NCBI RefSeq assembly: GCF_023159225.1
Contig: NC_063167.1
Coordinates: forward strand, 15,255,360 to 15,319,359
Reading direction: 5' to 3'
Source of the DNA: Perognathus longimembris pacificus
Taxonomy: Eukaryota; Chordata; Mammalia; Rodentia; Heteromyidae
Length of the DNA stretch: 64,000 nucleotides
This document shows, one piece after another, positions 23,701-33,016 of this stretch (position 1 is its first letter; each line of letters starts with the position of its first letter). The translations under genes were made by a program, and so were the position numbers. Under the pieces are notes generated by a model. It was given only the letters and a program-made list of their open reading frames with translations, was not told the DNA's origin and made no database searches.

Positions 23701-23737
23701 GGGAGCCGGGCCACAGGTCGTTCACGTAGTTAGGCAT
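20602..23737 (-). CDS. RSRP1: RSRP1 arginine/serine-rich protein 1, complete, 4 coding exons
   Basis: Coding exons on the minus strand: 23737-23242, 22709-22561, 21452-21369, 20718-20602. They join in frame to 281 residues (human about 290). The N-terminus [16 protein letters not shown] is followed by a long RS/RY-rich region (residues about 20-160) with runs of SRSRSRS and a short tandem RYRE motif. Then come the conserved block [20 protein letters not shown], the segment [14 protein letters not shown] and the C-terminus SPYGLWIPV. The family (formerly C1orf63) is a nuclear RS protein thought to act in splicing; its function is poorly known. The first coding exon is extremely GC- and CpG-rich, because the promoter CpG island continues through it. 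Its donor is GTCGGG, a weak match to consensus; the other donors are standard. It is a same-strand neighbour of SYF2. Confidence 0.96.
20813..21110 (+). mobile_element. Trimeric SINE: ID-ID-Geo
   Basis: Two ID units in a row (20813-20905 and 20912-20995) precede one Geo unit. In the last RSRP1 intron, antisense. Confidence 0.88.
21111..21308 (-). mobile_element. B1G SINE, truncated
   Basis: Diverged copy ending in GGTAAGCCACCAGCCCCCAG. Confidence 0.7.
21369..21452 (-). CDS. RSRP1: RSRP1 third coding exon
   Basis: 84 nt (28 codons) encoding [12 protein letters not shown] to RRNIAFSAN. Acceptor TCTAG, donor GTAAGT, phase 0. Confidence 0.93.
21460..22560. other. RSRP1 intron, unique AT-rich sequence
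   Basis: About 1.1 kb without any recognisable SINE, unusual for this window. No coding frame is supported. Confidence 0.5.
22561..22709 (-). CDS. RSRP1: RSRP1 second coding exon
   Basis: 149 nt encoding [18 protein letters not shown] to AMPSGAKFE. Acceptor TTTCAG, donor GTAAGT. Confidence 0.95.
23242..23737 (-). CDS. RSRP1: RSRP1 first coding exon (RS domain)
   Basis: 496 nt encoding [14 protein letters not shown] through the RS domain to TPFRLTEK plus one base. The donor GTCGGG is atypical but keeps GT and a +5 G, and the split codon joins correctly to exon 2 as aspartate. Confidence 0.93.
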
Positions 23738-24075
23738 GGCGGCCGCGGCCTTCCGCACACAAGCCGGCGTCTGCGGGGGAAGCGGAGGCGGCACGGTCGG
23801 GCGGCGCCCGGGAGGCGGCGCCCGCGGGCGCGCGCCACGGCCTCGCCCTCGCCCTCCCCCCGGGGGCCCCGCGCGGCCTCGACCCCCCCCCCCCCCCGGC
23901 GCCGCCGAACTCACTGCGGGCCGCGGACGCCGCCCTCGAGACGGAGAGAAAGCCGCGGCGGACGCCTTCCTCTCGGAGCGCGGACGGGGAGGGGCTGCTC
24001 CGGGGCGCTCCTGACGAGTGAGCGCACAACCGCCACCTTCGACGTCCGGACGCGAACTGTCCTCGGCGTCTGCTG
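23738..24075 (-). other. RSRP1: RSRP1 5' UTR, one non-coding exon plus exon-2 leader
   Basis: Upstream of the ATG the minus strand shows a pyrimidine-rich acceptor (CCCCCGCAG) ending at 23771, so the exon starts at 23770. A donor GTGAGT follows base 23915. This fits a non-coding first exon from about 24,075 to 23,915 spliced to the coding exon, as in human RSRP1. The 5' boundary is inferred. Confidence 0.6.
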
Positions 24076-24845
24076 ACGCGTCGAAAGTACTAGAAACCCG
24101 GAGCCTGCGCACAGCCGTTCGCGCGGCGGGCGTGGCTTCGCGGCCTAACTGTCTCCCGGCCCGCAGCTCCCCGGGGCGCGCATGCGCAGACGGGCCCGAG
24201 GGGGCCCTCTCCGGCTACATCCGGGTGTCCTGCGGCTGCTTTGTTTGGTATTTGGAGAGCGAGGCCGGACGTCCTCGGTGACCGGGACGGGGTGGCGCTG
24301 CGCGGAGGGGCCGCGTGCGGGACCGGGCTCAGACCTCCCGAGTCCCAGCGGTGCCTTTCCGGGCCTTGTCCTCCTTCCCTCTAGTCTGGGACCCGAGGAG
24401 GAGATTGAGAGAGGACAGCATCCGGACCTCCTGAAAAGACAACCCAGATTATAAGAAGGGTTTTTGTTGTTTTACTCTCATGGTTTGGCTGAGGGAAGGG
24501 AACTGAGATCAAGACAGATGCAAAGACGACCGTAGTGGACCTGTCCACGCGTCACAGATGCCTACTCTGAAGGTCGACACGCTCGGCCTAGGAGGTTAAA
24601 GGTGATGGCTTTTATCTCCTGCCACCTCGAAGTGGGATGTGGTCCAAACATTATAATTAAGCGTGAGGGTAGCTTTGAAAACTGGGTTAACTTATTGAGG
24701 TAGTTTAAGAGGCCCACACACTCCTTGGCAAGAATACTTTCACAAAGAACCCACTTATTTTGGAGAGGAATACAGGCTGCATTTTTTGTTCCTCTTTACT
24801 CTCATATCCCCAAACATAGACGGAAATAGAAAAATTAAAACCTCT

Positions 24846-25675
24846 CTGGGCGCTGGTGGTTCATGTTACTCAAGGGGCTGAGAGATCTAGCAATCAAGGC
24901 TAAAGCAGCACAGGCAGGAATGTTCTGCGACTCTTAGGTCCAGTTAATAACCACCAAAAGGCAGAAATGGAGATGTGGGTCAAGTGTTAGTGCACCAGCT
25001 TTGAGCAAAAAAGCTAAGCACAAGTACCCACTGATAGGAAAATGGAGCTCATGGGGCTCATGCCTGTTGATTTCAACCCTCGGGAGGCCTGATCTAAGCA
25101 CAGGAGAGGTTTAAGCATGAAAAATGCCACACCCCATAGTTGCTTCTGAGATGAAGCAAGCTATGTTCAAGAGCCAGCTGATTGGGATGAAGACCCCAGG
25201 AAGTACCTCCAGTGTAGATGTATGGGGGTGTGGTAAGCACATTTCTCTTAGACCCATTAGAGGAATTTCCAATTGAGGAAAAGGTGAAAGCTACAAGGAG
25301 AAAAAAGGCCATCGAAAGGTTGTTATAACTATACTTGCGCATGGCACTAGTGGCTCACACCTGTAATCCTAGCTACTCAGAATTCCCATTTGGAAGCCAG
25401 TCATGGTGGACAAATCTGAGATATTTTCACCTAACCAGTAAAAAGCCAGAAGTTAAGCCCAGAGCAGGTGGCTCACACTTGTAATCCTAGCTACTCAGGA
25501 GGCTGGGATTTGAGGGTGGAGGTTTAAAACTAGCCTCTGCAGAGATTCATCTCTAAGTAACCACCAGAACACTCGAAATGGATGTGTGACTCTAGTAAAT
25601 GGGAGCCAGCCTTGACTGGAGAAGCTCAGCAACAATATCAATGCCCAGAGTTCAAGCACAAGTTCCAGCAAAAAA
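24846..25675 (+). mobile_element. SINE group: B1G, B1 fragment, B1G
   Basis: B1G 24846-25038, a B1-type left unit 25338-25445, and B1G 25455-25675. The sequence between (25040-25335) and before (24460-24845) is unique. Confidence 0.78.
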
Positions 25676-25834
25676 AAAGAAAGAAAGAAAAGAACTATTT
25701 CAAAAGTTTTCTTTCACAAGAAAGCACGTGGGAAAGAAGGAATTTGAGGCCATCCTCCCAATACTAGGAAGGGTATGTGTGGTGTCCTCTCCCTTCTTTA
25801 CATTCTTATTGGTTGGTATGTGTAAGCACATGAA

Positions 25835-26255
25835 GTACTTGGGTTTTAACTTAGGGCCTTATGCTCTGGGTTGCCTTTTTCACTCAAGGCTCTGCCATGT
25901 GAGCCACAACTCCAATTCTGGTTTTTTGGGTGGTTAATTGGAGATTAAGACTTAACCTAGGGCTGGGGATATGGCCTAGTGGCAAGAGTGCTTGCCTTAT
26001 ATACATGAGGCCCTGGGTTCGATTCCCCAGCACCACATATATAGAAAATGGCCAGAAGGGGCGCTGTGGCTCAAGTAGCAAAGTGCTAGCCTTGAGCAAA
26101 AAGAAGCCAGGGATAGTGCATAGGCCCTGAGTCCAAGGCCCAGGACTGGCAAAAAATAAAAATAAAAAGACTTAACCTACCTAGGCTGGCTTTGAACTGT
26201 GATTCTCAGGTCTCAATCTCCTGGATAGCTAGGATTACAGGTACAAGCCACCGGG
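25835..26255 (-). mobile_element. B1G SINE split by a younger IDG
   Basis: The host copy lies on the minus strand, left piece 25835-25959 and right piece 26167-26255. Confidence 0.85.
25960..26166 (+). mobile_element. IDG SINE nested in B1G
   Basis: Perfect 13-base target-site duplication AAGACTTAACCTA at 25947-25959 and 26167-26179. Confidence 0.94.
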
Positions 26256-26579
26256 GCCATACCCTTCTCCACTTTGTAAGGTGATGGAGATGTTTAATGT
26301 TTGTATTTGTCTGCCTAGACTGTGGGATAGAATGCCACGATTATCCTCTTAAATATCTGACGTCGTTTTTTTCCCAGCTCTGGCAGCCCCATGTCCAAGA
26401 TCAAGGTGTCTTTGGACTTGGCTTCTGATGAGGACTCTCTTTCTGCTTCAGAGACTTCACACTCCTGGTGTCTTTTCTTCTTATAAACATCAGTTAAATT
26501 AGAGACCCATCCTTATAACTTTTTCTTAATTTTTACTTTTATTTCTTTTTAGTGGTTAATTGAAGATAAGAGTCTCATA

Positions 26580-26928
26580 GAGCTAGACGCTGGTGGCTCA
26601 CGCCAGTAATCCTAGCTACTCAGGAGGTTGAGATCTGAGGATCTTGGTTCGAAGACAACCCAAGCAGGAAAGTCCATGAGAAATCTTATCTCAATAAACT
26701 ACTCAGAAAAAGCTGGAAGTGGTGCTGTCGCTCAAGTAGTAGAGTGCTAGCCTTGAGCACAGTGAGGCTCAGGGACAGAGCCCAGAGCGTGTTCAAGCAC
26801 CAGAACCCAGGAATAAAACCAACAACAGAATCTCACAGACTTCCCTGCTGGTTTTCAACTTCAGTCCTCAGTTTTCAGCCTTTTGAGTAGCTAGGATTAC
26901 AGGCGTGAGCCACCAGCACCCAGCAATT

Positions 26929-26961
<33 letters not shown>

Positions 26962-27152
26962 GCCAGTCCTGGGCCTTGGACTCAGGGCCTGAGCACTGTC
27001 CCAGGCTTCTTTTTGCTCAAGGCTAGCACTCTGCCACTTGAGCCACAGCGCCACTTCTGGCCGTTTTCTGTATATGTGGTGCTGGGGAATTGAACCCAGG
27101 GCTTCAAGTATAGGAGGCAAGTACTCTTGCCACTAGGCCATATCCCCAGCCC
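26580..27152. mobile_element. B1G (+), partial B1 (-), IDG (-)
   Basis: B1G plus 26580-26815; B1-type piece minus 26825-26925; IDG minus 26935-27152 with a probable duplication AATTTTTAC/AACTTTTAC. From 27153 to 27377 the sequence is unique and AT-rich. Confidence 0.85.
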
Positions 27153-27377
27153 AACTTTTACTTTCTTAAAGACCTTATTTCCCAATAGTCAAATTAGGAT
27201 CTCAACAGACAAATTCAGATCCATAACAGAGTCACTGATAAACAATAGGTAATTTTAATTTATCATACTGTTCTTACATATAAACATCAGTGTCTTACTA
27301 TTTTTAATTCAGATTTTCTGCTATCAAATATTGCTTTGGGAAAATATGATTTCTTATCACATGTTGTAGGTAGGAAA

Positions 27378-27763
27378 TGTTGGGGGGAATAGAGCTGATT
27401 CCATCTTGATTATCAGATCAACCTGATCCCAAAATTCTGCTTCTGTAAATGGCGTGTTTGTTGCTTGCTCTACCCCCTGCGTCAACCCCCTACATCTGTG
27501 CTACACTTTTACCTTTATAAACCCCAATTTTAGGACTGCTCGGGGTCACAGTGTCAGTGCCTGAGTCTGCACTGTGTCCCTGGCTGGTCAGCCCGCTCTT
27601 CTTTTATGGTCACAATTTCAGTTCCCAAGTCTGTGCTGTGTCCCCAGCTGGTCAGTTCGCTTTTTGCTTCCCCAATAAATCCATCTTTTTGCTTGAGACT
27701 GTCTCTGAGTGGTGGACTCTTGGAGAGATGTGGAATCTTCTCCCTCGAACCCTGTAACCCACA
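27378..27763 (+). mobile_element. Solo LTR, endogenous retrovirus class I type
   Basis: About 385 bases beginning TGTTGGGG and ending CCCACA. A TATA-like TTTATAAACC is near 27515 and an AATAAA near 27674, followed by a U5-like CTGAGTGGTGGACTC. No internal viral genes adjoin it. A roughly 64-base segment is present twice in tandem (27544-27672). No clear target-site duplication is visible, so the borders are approximate. Confidence 0.75.
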
Positions 27764-27867
27764 TGATCTTCCAGTTACTTACTATGCATAACATTTTGAG
27801 CACTCGATGTATCCTAGGAGTGTCCCATATTTGAGGACATGAATGAACTCAAGGCTTCTCTGGATTT

Positions 27868-27965
27868 GTCTTTTTTTTTTTTAAATGAGAGGGACTCCAT
27901 ACATAGCCTAGGTGGGCCTTAGACTCACAATTCTCTTGCCTCAACCCCCTACCTGGCTGCCAAAG
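27868..27965 (-). mobile_element. B1 fragment
   Basis: CATACATAGCCTAGGTGGGCC and the downstream block match a reverse B1. Confidence 0.6.
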
Positions 27966-29492
27966 TTCCTCTAGACTTAGAAATTCAGGAAATTGCTATC
28001 TTCAAAAAACTACCCAGGGAGGGAAGATGGCGCCGCCACAGTAAGGAGGTACCCCAACTCGCTCCAACTGAATAGTGAGCTGGGAACTCCAGCACCCAAC
28101 ACCCCATCAAGAACCCAGCAAACCCAACAACCAGAAGCAACAGAGAAACACTGGAAACAAAAAAGACAAAAAAAGAAGAGCCTATAACCTACACGGAGCC
28201 AGAAAATCTCTGGGGTACCCTCCCTCCACCCGCCGACCCTGGCCCGAACAGGGCCAGGCTGGAAAAGGGGACCCAGCGCTGGCAAGCAGGGCCACAGACT
28301 TTAAGCCACCAGAGAAGCAACAGCCGAAAAGTCACGCCAGGAGTTCCACGGACCCAGACGGAGCGCAAAACAACTGAGAGAACTGCGGCACGGGACCGAG
28401 TGGCTGGGCAGCGGCGCGGGACCGAGTGGCCGGGAACCAGGTGGCACAGACGGGGAGTGCTGGGACTGCCACCACCAAACGACCGATCGCCACACCCCGG
28501 CACCCAGCCCCCAAAAGCCCACAGCAACGCAGGACACACACACAATCCAGGACCAGTAAGTTCCCCATTACCCCACACACACACCCAAATGGGAGACCAG
28601 CCCTAGCAGAGACCCAAACCCTACAAAGAGCTAGAGCTCCCTCCCTACCCTGAGGGCCCGCCCCCTCCCCAGCAGGGGCCCACCTGAGGCAACCCGGTCC
28701 TCACGGTCTTTTTGAACAACCACCACAGACTCGCGGTGTACAATACCAGCCCAGCAGGGACATCTGGGTCCGATCACACGCCCCCCTCATAGCAGAGGCA
28801 CAGAGTCTGTGGGCACCAACCCGCGCCCGGACACTTGATCCTACCGGGGCCCACCCATACCGCCCCACACAGCAAACTCGTGAGAGGGCACAAGCACTCT
28901 CCAACAACTCAGGGTCAACACGCCCTCAAAGGAAGCACTAGAGTGCACACGCACGTGCCCCGCGGAGGGCCAGCGTGCTAGTCCTCCAGCAGGAGGATCG
29001 TCTGCCCAAGCCCCTGTGGGACCACACAAGCAGACAAGCTGCAACACCCGCCACACAGGTGGGCAGGGCCCCCCAGAGGCAGCGCCCGCAGGAGGCACAC
29101 TCCGCACAGGGGGGCAAGCCGCCTCTCAGCAGCAATACTCAATCTGAGAGGTGAGCTCTTCTGACCAAAGTACCCAGTGGAAAAAAGAACCAAAGAAGAG
29201 AAAAGCCTCCAGGCCACGCTGAATCAGCGACCCCCACCAGGGGCACGCTAGGGTCAGCACAACACAGCGGCGGGACATTGTCCTGCAGAGAAAGACACAG
29301 AACCTACCCAACCCCAAGTGCAGGGAGGGTGACCACCGCGGCAACAACCGAGACGGGCACGCTCACCCACTGGGCAGTAAGGTTCAACAGCCAAACTCAA
29401 ACCCAGAGCCAGGACACAAACAAGTCTACCACTGACAGACCAGTGGGAATCAGCACAAAGCCAAACCAGGGAAGCCACCCTCAGATCTCCAG

Positions 29493-30416
29493 ATGCGCAA
29501 ATCACACAAAAAAATCACAAATTTCATCAAAGGGCAAGCCAACTCGCCAGTTCCAAAAAGCAGCACGACTGAAGAGGAGATGGAAAATAAAAAAACAACT
29601 GAGGCTATGCTAACAGAAATGATGGAAAGCCTCAGAAACGAAATCAGAAAACAATTCCAGGAGTTCAGAGTGGAAGTCTCGAAGGACATCCAGGAAGCAA
29701 AGAAAGAAATGGAAGCAAAAATGGATACAGTGCAAACCTCCGTCAAAGAAGATCTTAACATCCTGAGAAGTGAAATGCATGAAAAAATAGATTTAAAATA
29801 CAACTCTTTAAAGGAAGAAATTTCCACGATCAGAGCTGATCTGGCAACCATAAATAGCTCTCTGACATCCATAAACTCCGCACTTGAATCCACAGCACAA
29901 AGAATTGACCATATGGAAGCCAGAATTTCTCTCTTGGACGATGATGCAGCCAATAAGAACCAGAAAATTACCACACTCCAAGAAACGGTAAAGCTCCAGG
30001 GCAGACTAATCCAGGAGCTAGTGGACAAAGACAAGAGATATAATCTGTGCATAATCGGAATAGAAGAAGGAGCCAAATACCAGAGCAGAGGGCTTCAAAA
30101 TATTCTCAATAAAGTGATTGCAGAAAACTTCCCCAATCTCACAAGGGACCCCATCCAGGTAACCGAAGCCTATAGGACACCTGGCAGACCAGACCCCAGA
30201 AAAGCCACGCCAAGGCATATAATATTCGAGACTTCAGATCTCAAGAATAAAGAGCAAATGTTGAATGCAGCCAAAGCGAAGAAAGAAATTTATTACAATG
30301 GGAAGAGGATCCAAATAACAGCAGACCTCTCCACACAAACCTACCACGTGCGAAGAGAATGGAAGAACACCATCCAGGTCCTACAAGCCAACAATTGCCA
30401 ACCTAAAATAAAATAA
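29493..30416 (+). pseudogene. L1 ORF1 protein, truncated by a late frameshift
   Basis: 307 codons open from the ATG at 29493. The N-terminal half is a long coiled coil (residues about 35-180, rich in E, K, L and I). The RNA-recognition motif region (around RYNLCIIGIEEG) and part of the C-terminal domain follow. The frame ends at IQVLQANNCQPKIK. The expected C-terminal continuation is in another frame at about 30,420-30,530, so a small indel in the A-rich stretch near 30,405 has cut the protein. Confidence 0.85.
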
Positions 30417-30627
30417 TCCAGCGAAGCTGGAGTTCATATTTGAGGGGAAAACCAGATCTTTCCATAGCAAAGAGGATCTAAAAGAGTATGTGAATAAAAA
30501 ACCAGCCCTACAGCGAATTCTAAGAGGGGACTCCCAACAGAAACCGTACAGGACACACAGAAACAGAAACTACAATAGCCAGAGCCCAACAGAAAGCAGC
30601 TCACTAAAGACAAGAAAAAACAAAGAG

Positions 30628-31060
30628 GGGCTGGGGATATGGCCTAGTGGTAAGAGTGCCTGCCTCGTATACATAAGGCCCTGGGTTCAGTTCCTCAGCA
30701 CCACATATACAGAAAATGGCCAGAAGTGGCACTGTGGCTCAAGTGGCAGAGTGCTAGCCTTGAGCAAGAAGAAGCCAGGGACAGTGCTCAGGCCCTGAGT
30801 CCAAGCCCCAGGACTGCCCCCCCCCCCAAAAAAAAGAATAATAAAATTTTGGGCTGGGAATATGGCCTAGTGGTAAAAGTGCTCACCTCGTATACATGAA
30901 GCCCTGGGTTCGATTCCTCAGCACCACATATATAGAAAATGGCCAGAAGTGGCGCTGTGGCTCAAGTGGCAGAGTGCTAGCCTTGAGCAAAAAGAAGCCA
31001 GGGACAGTGCTCAGGCCCTGAGTCCAAGCCCAGGACTGGCAAAAAGAAAAAACAAACAGT
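30628..31060 (+). mobile_element. Two IDG SINEs in tandem inside the L1
   Basis: Copies at about 30628-30835 and 30853-31048, both plus strand. The pair is bracketed by AAGAAAAAACAAAGAG before the first and a near-identical AAGAAAAAACAAACAG after the second. The second copy probably inserted into the tail of the first. Confidence 0.85.
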
Positions 31061-31151
31061 AAAAACAGCCCAACAAGAAAATGGAAGGAGAAAAAACACT
31101 CTTATCCTTGATCTCTTTGAATACAAACGGTATAAAGAGGAGCAGATTGGC

Positions 31152-31215
31152 AGGATGCCAGGGATAGTGCTCAGGCCCTGAGTCCAAGGCCCAGGACTGG
31201 CAAAAAAAAAAAAAA
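31152..31215 (+). mobile_element. Geo-unit tail fragment replacing L1 sequence
   Basis: Only the last ~45 bases of a Geo unit and an A-run are present. L1 sequence on the left ends near codon 25 of ORF2 and on the right resumes roughly 80 codons later. Confidence 0.75.
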
Positions 31216-32813
31216 ATTAAAATCAACTCAAAAAGACAAAGAAGGTCACTACATTTTAATACAAGGAAAAATCCAGAATCAAGAAATCACGGTGATAAAT
31301 GTATACTCACTAAACAAAAGAGGCCCTACATATGTCAAGCAAATTCTCACAGAACTACAGAACAAGATAGACCCAAACACAATCATAGTGGGTGACTTTA
31401 ATACCCCACTCTCTCCAAGAGACAGATCCAACACCCAGAAGATTAGCAGGGGAGCTGAGGACCTAAGTAATACCATATCCCAATGGATCTGACAGATCTA
31501 TACAGAATCTTCCACCCTACAGAGATCCAATACACCTTCTTCTCAACAGCCCATGGATCATACTCCAAAATAGACCATGTCATAGCCCATACAAAGAACC
31601 TCAGCAAATACAAAAGTATTGATGTCATCCCATGTATTATATCTGACCACAGTGGATTAAAGGTAACCCTCAATAACAACAGTTACCACAGAAGCTATAC
31701 ACATTCTTGGAGGCTAAACCCCACACTGTTATCCAACACTTGGGCCACAGACCAAATTAAAGATGAAATTAACGAATTCATAAGCCACAATGACAATGAA
31801 AATACATCACAAAGAAACCTATGGGACACAGCTAAGGCAGTACTGAGGGGCAAGATCATCACCCTCAGCACTCACATTAAAAGAATGGAAACAGAGCAGG
31901 TGAGCAACCTCACGATGAAACTAAAACAACTGGAGAAACAAGAAATGACTGAATCTAAAATGACTAGGAGGAGAGAGATCACAAAGATTAAAGAAGAGAT
32001 AAATCTGATTGAAAATAGACCATTCAACAAATAAATAAGACTAAAAGCTGGTTCTTTGAGAAAATAAAATTGACAGACCCCTCGCAAGACTTACAAAAAA
32101 AAGAAGAGAAGAGACTCATATATGTAACATCAGGGACTCCATCGGAAAAATTACAAGTACACACGATATCCAAACAATCATAAGGAGCTATTTCCAGAAC
32201 CTCTACTCAGTAAAAAACAATAATTTTACAGAAATGGATCAATTCTTGGAGAAGTATAAACTGCCGAAACTGAACCAAGAAGAAATAAATCAACTAAATA
32301 ATCCAATAACTTACAGTGAGATACAGGGGGTAATCAAGAACCTCCCAACAAAGAAAAGCCCAGGCCCAGATGGTTTCACCAACGAATTCTATGAAACCTT
32401 TAGTGAGGAGCTAATACCAATACTCCTCAAACTCTTCTGCGAAATAGAAACAGAGGGAGAAATCCCAAACTCATTCTATGAAGGTAATATCATACTCATT
32501 CCCAAACCAGGCAAAGACCCAACAAAAAAAAAAAGAGAACTACAGACCAATATCACTAATGAACACAGACTCAAAGCTCCTCAATAAAATATTAGCTAAC
32601 AGGATCCAGAAACTGATCAAGAAAATTATACATCATGACCAAGTAGGCTTCATTCCACAGACACAAGGATGGTTCAACATCCATAAATCAATCAATGTAA
32701 TTCACCACATAAACAAAACTAAAATCAAGAATCACATTGTTATCTCAGTCGATGCCCAAAAAGCCTTTGACAAAATAAATACAACAGCCATACTTACTAA
32801 AAGCTCTGGAGAG

Positions 32814-33016
32814 GGGCTGGGGATATAGCCTAGTGGCAAGAGTGCCTGCCTCAGATACACGAGGCCCTAGGTTCGATTCCCCAGCACCACATATACAGAA
32901 AACGGCCAGAAGCGGCGCTGTGGCTCAAGTGGCAGAGTGCTAGCCTTGAGCGGGAAGAAGCCAGGGACAGTGCTCAGGCCCTGAGTCCAAGGCCCAGGAC
33001 TGGCCAAAAAAAAAAA
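32814..33016 (+). mobile_element. IDG SINE inside L1 ORF2
   Basis: Complete dimer flanked by a perfect 15-base target-site duplication, AAAAGCTCTGGAGAG, at 32799-32813 and 33017-33031. Confidence 0.92.

Larger units (their letters stand above)
23200..24380. promoter_or_regulatory. RSRP1: CpG island, RSRP1 promoter
   Basis: Very dense CpG from the first coding exon through the putative start near 24.05 kb and on to about 24.35 kb. No TATA box is seen at the expected place. The plus-strand side (24.1-24.45 kb) could support divergent transcription, but no conserved reading frame is seen there. Confidence 0.75.

Noticed and set aside
23225..24076. 283-codon plus-strand frame opposite RSRP1
   Set aside because: Antisense shadow of the RS-domain exon and CpG island, with low-complexity alanine/arginine content.
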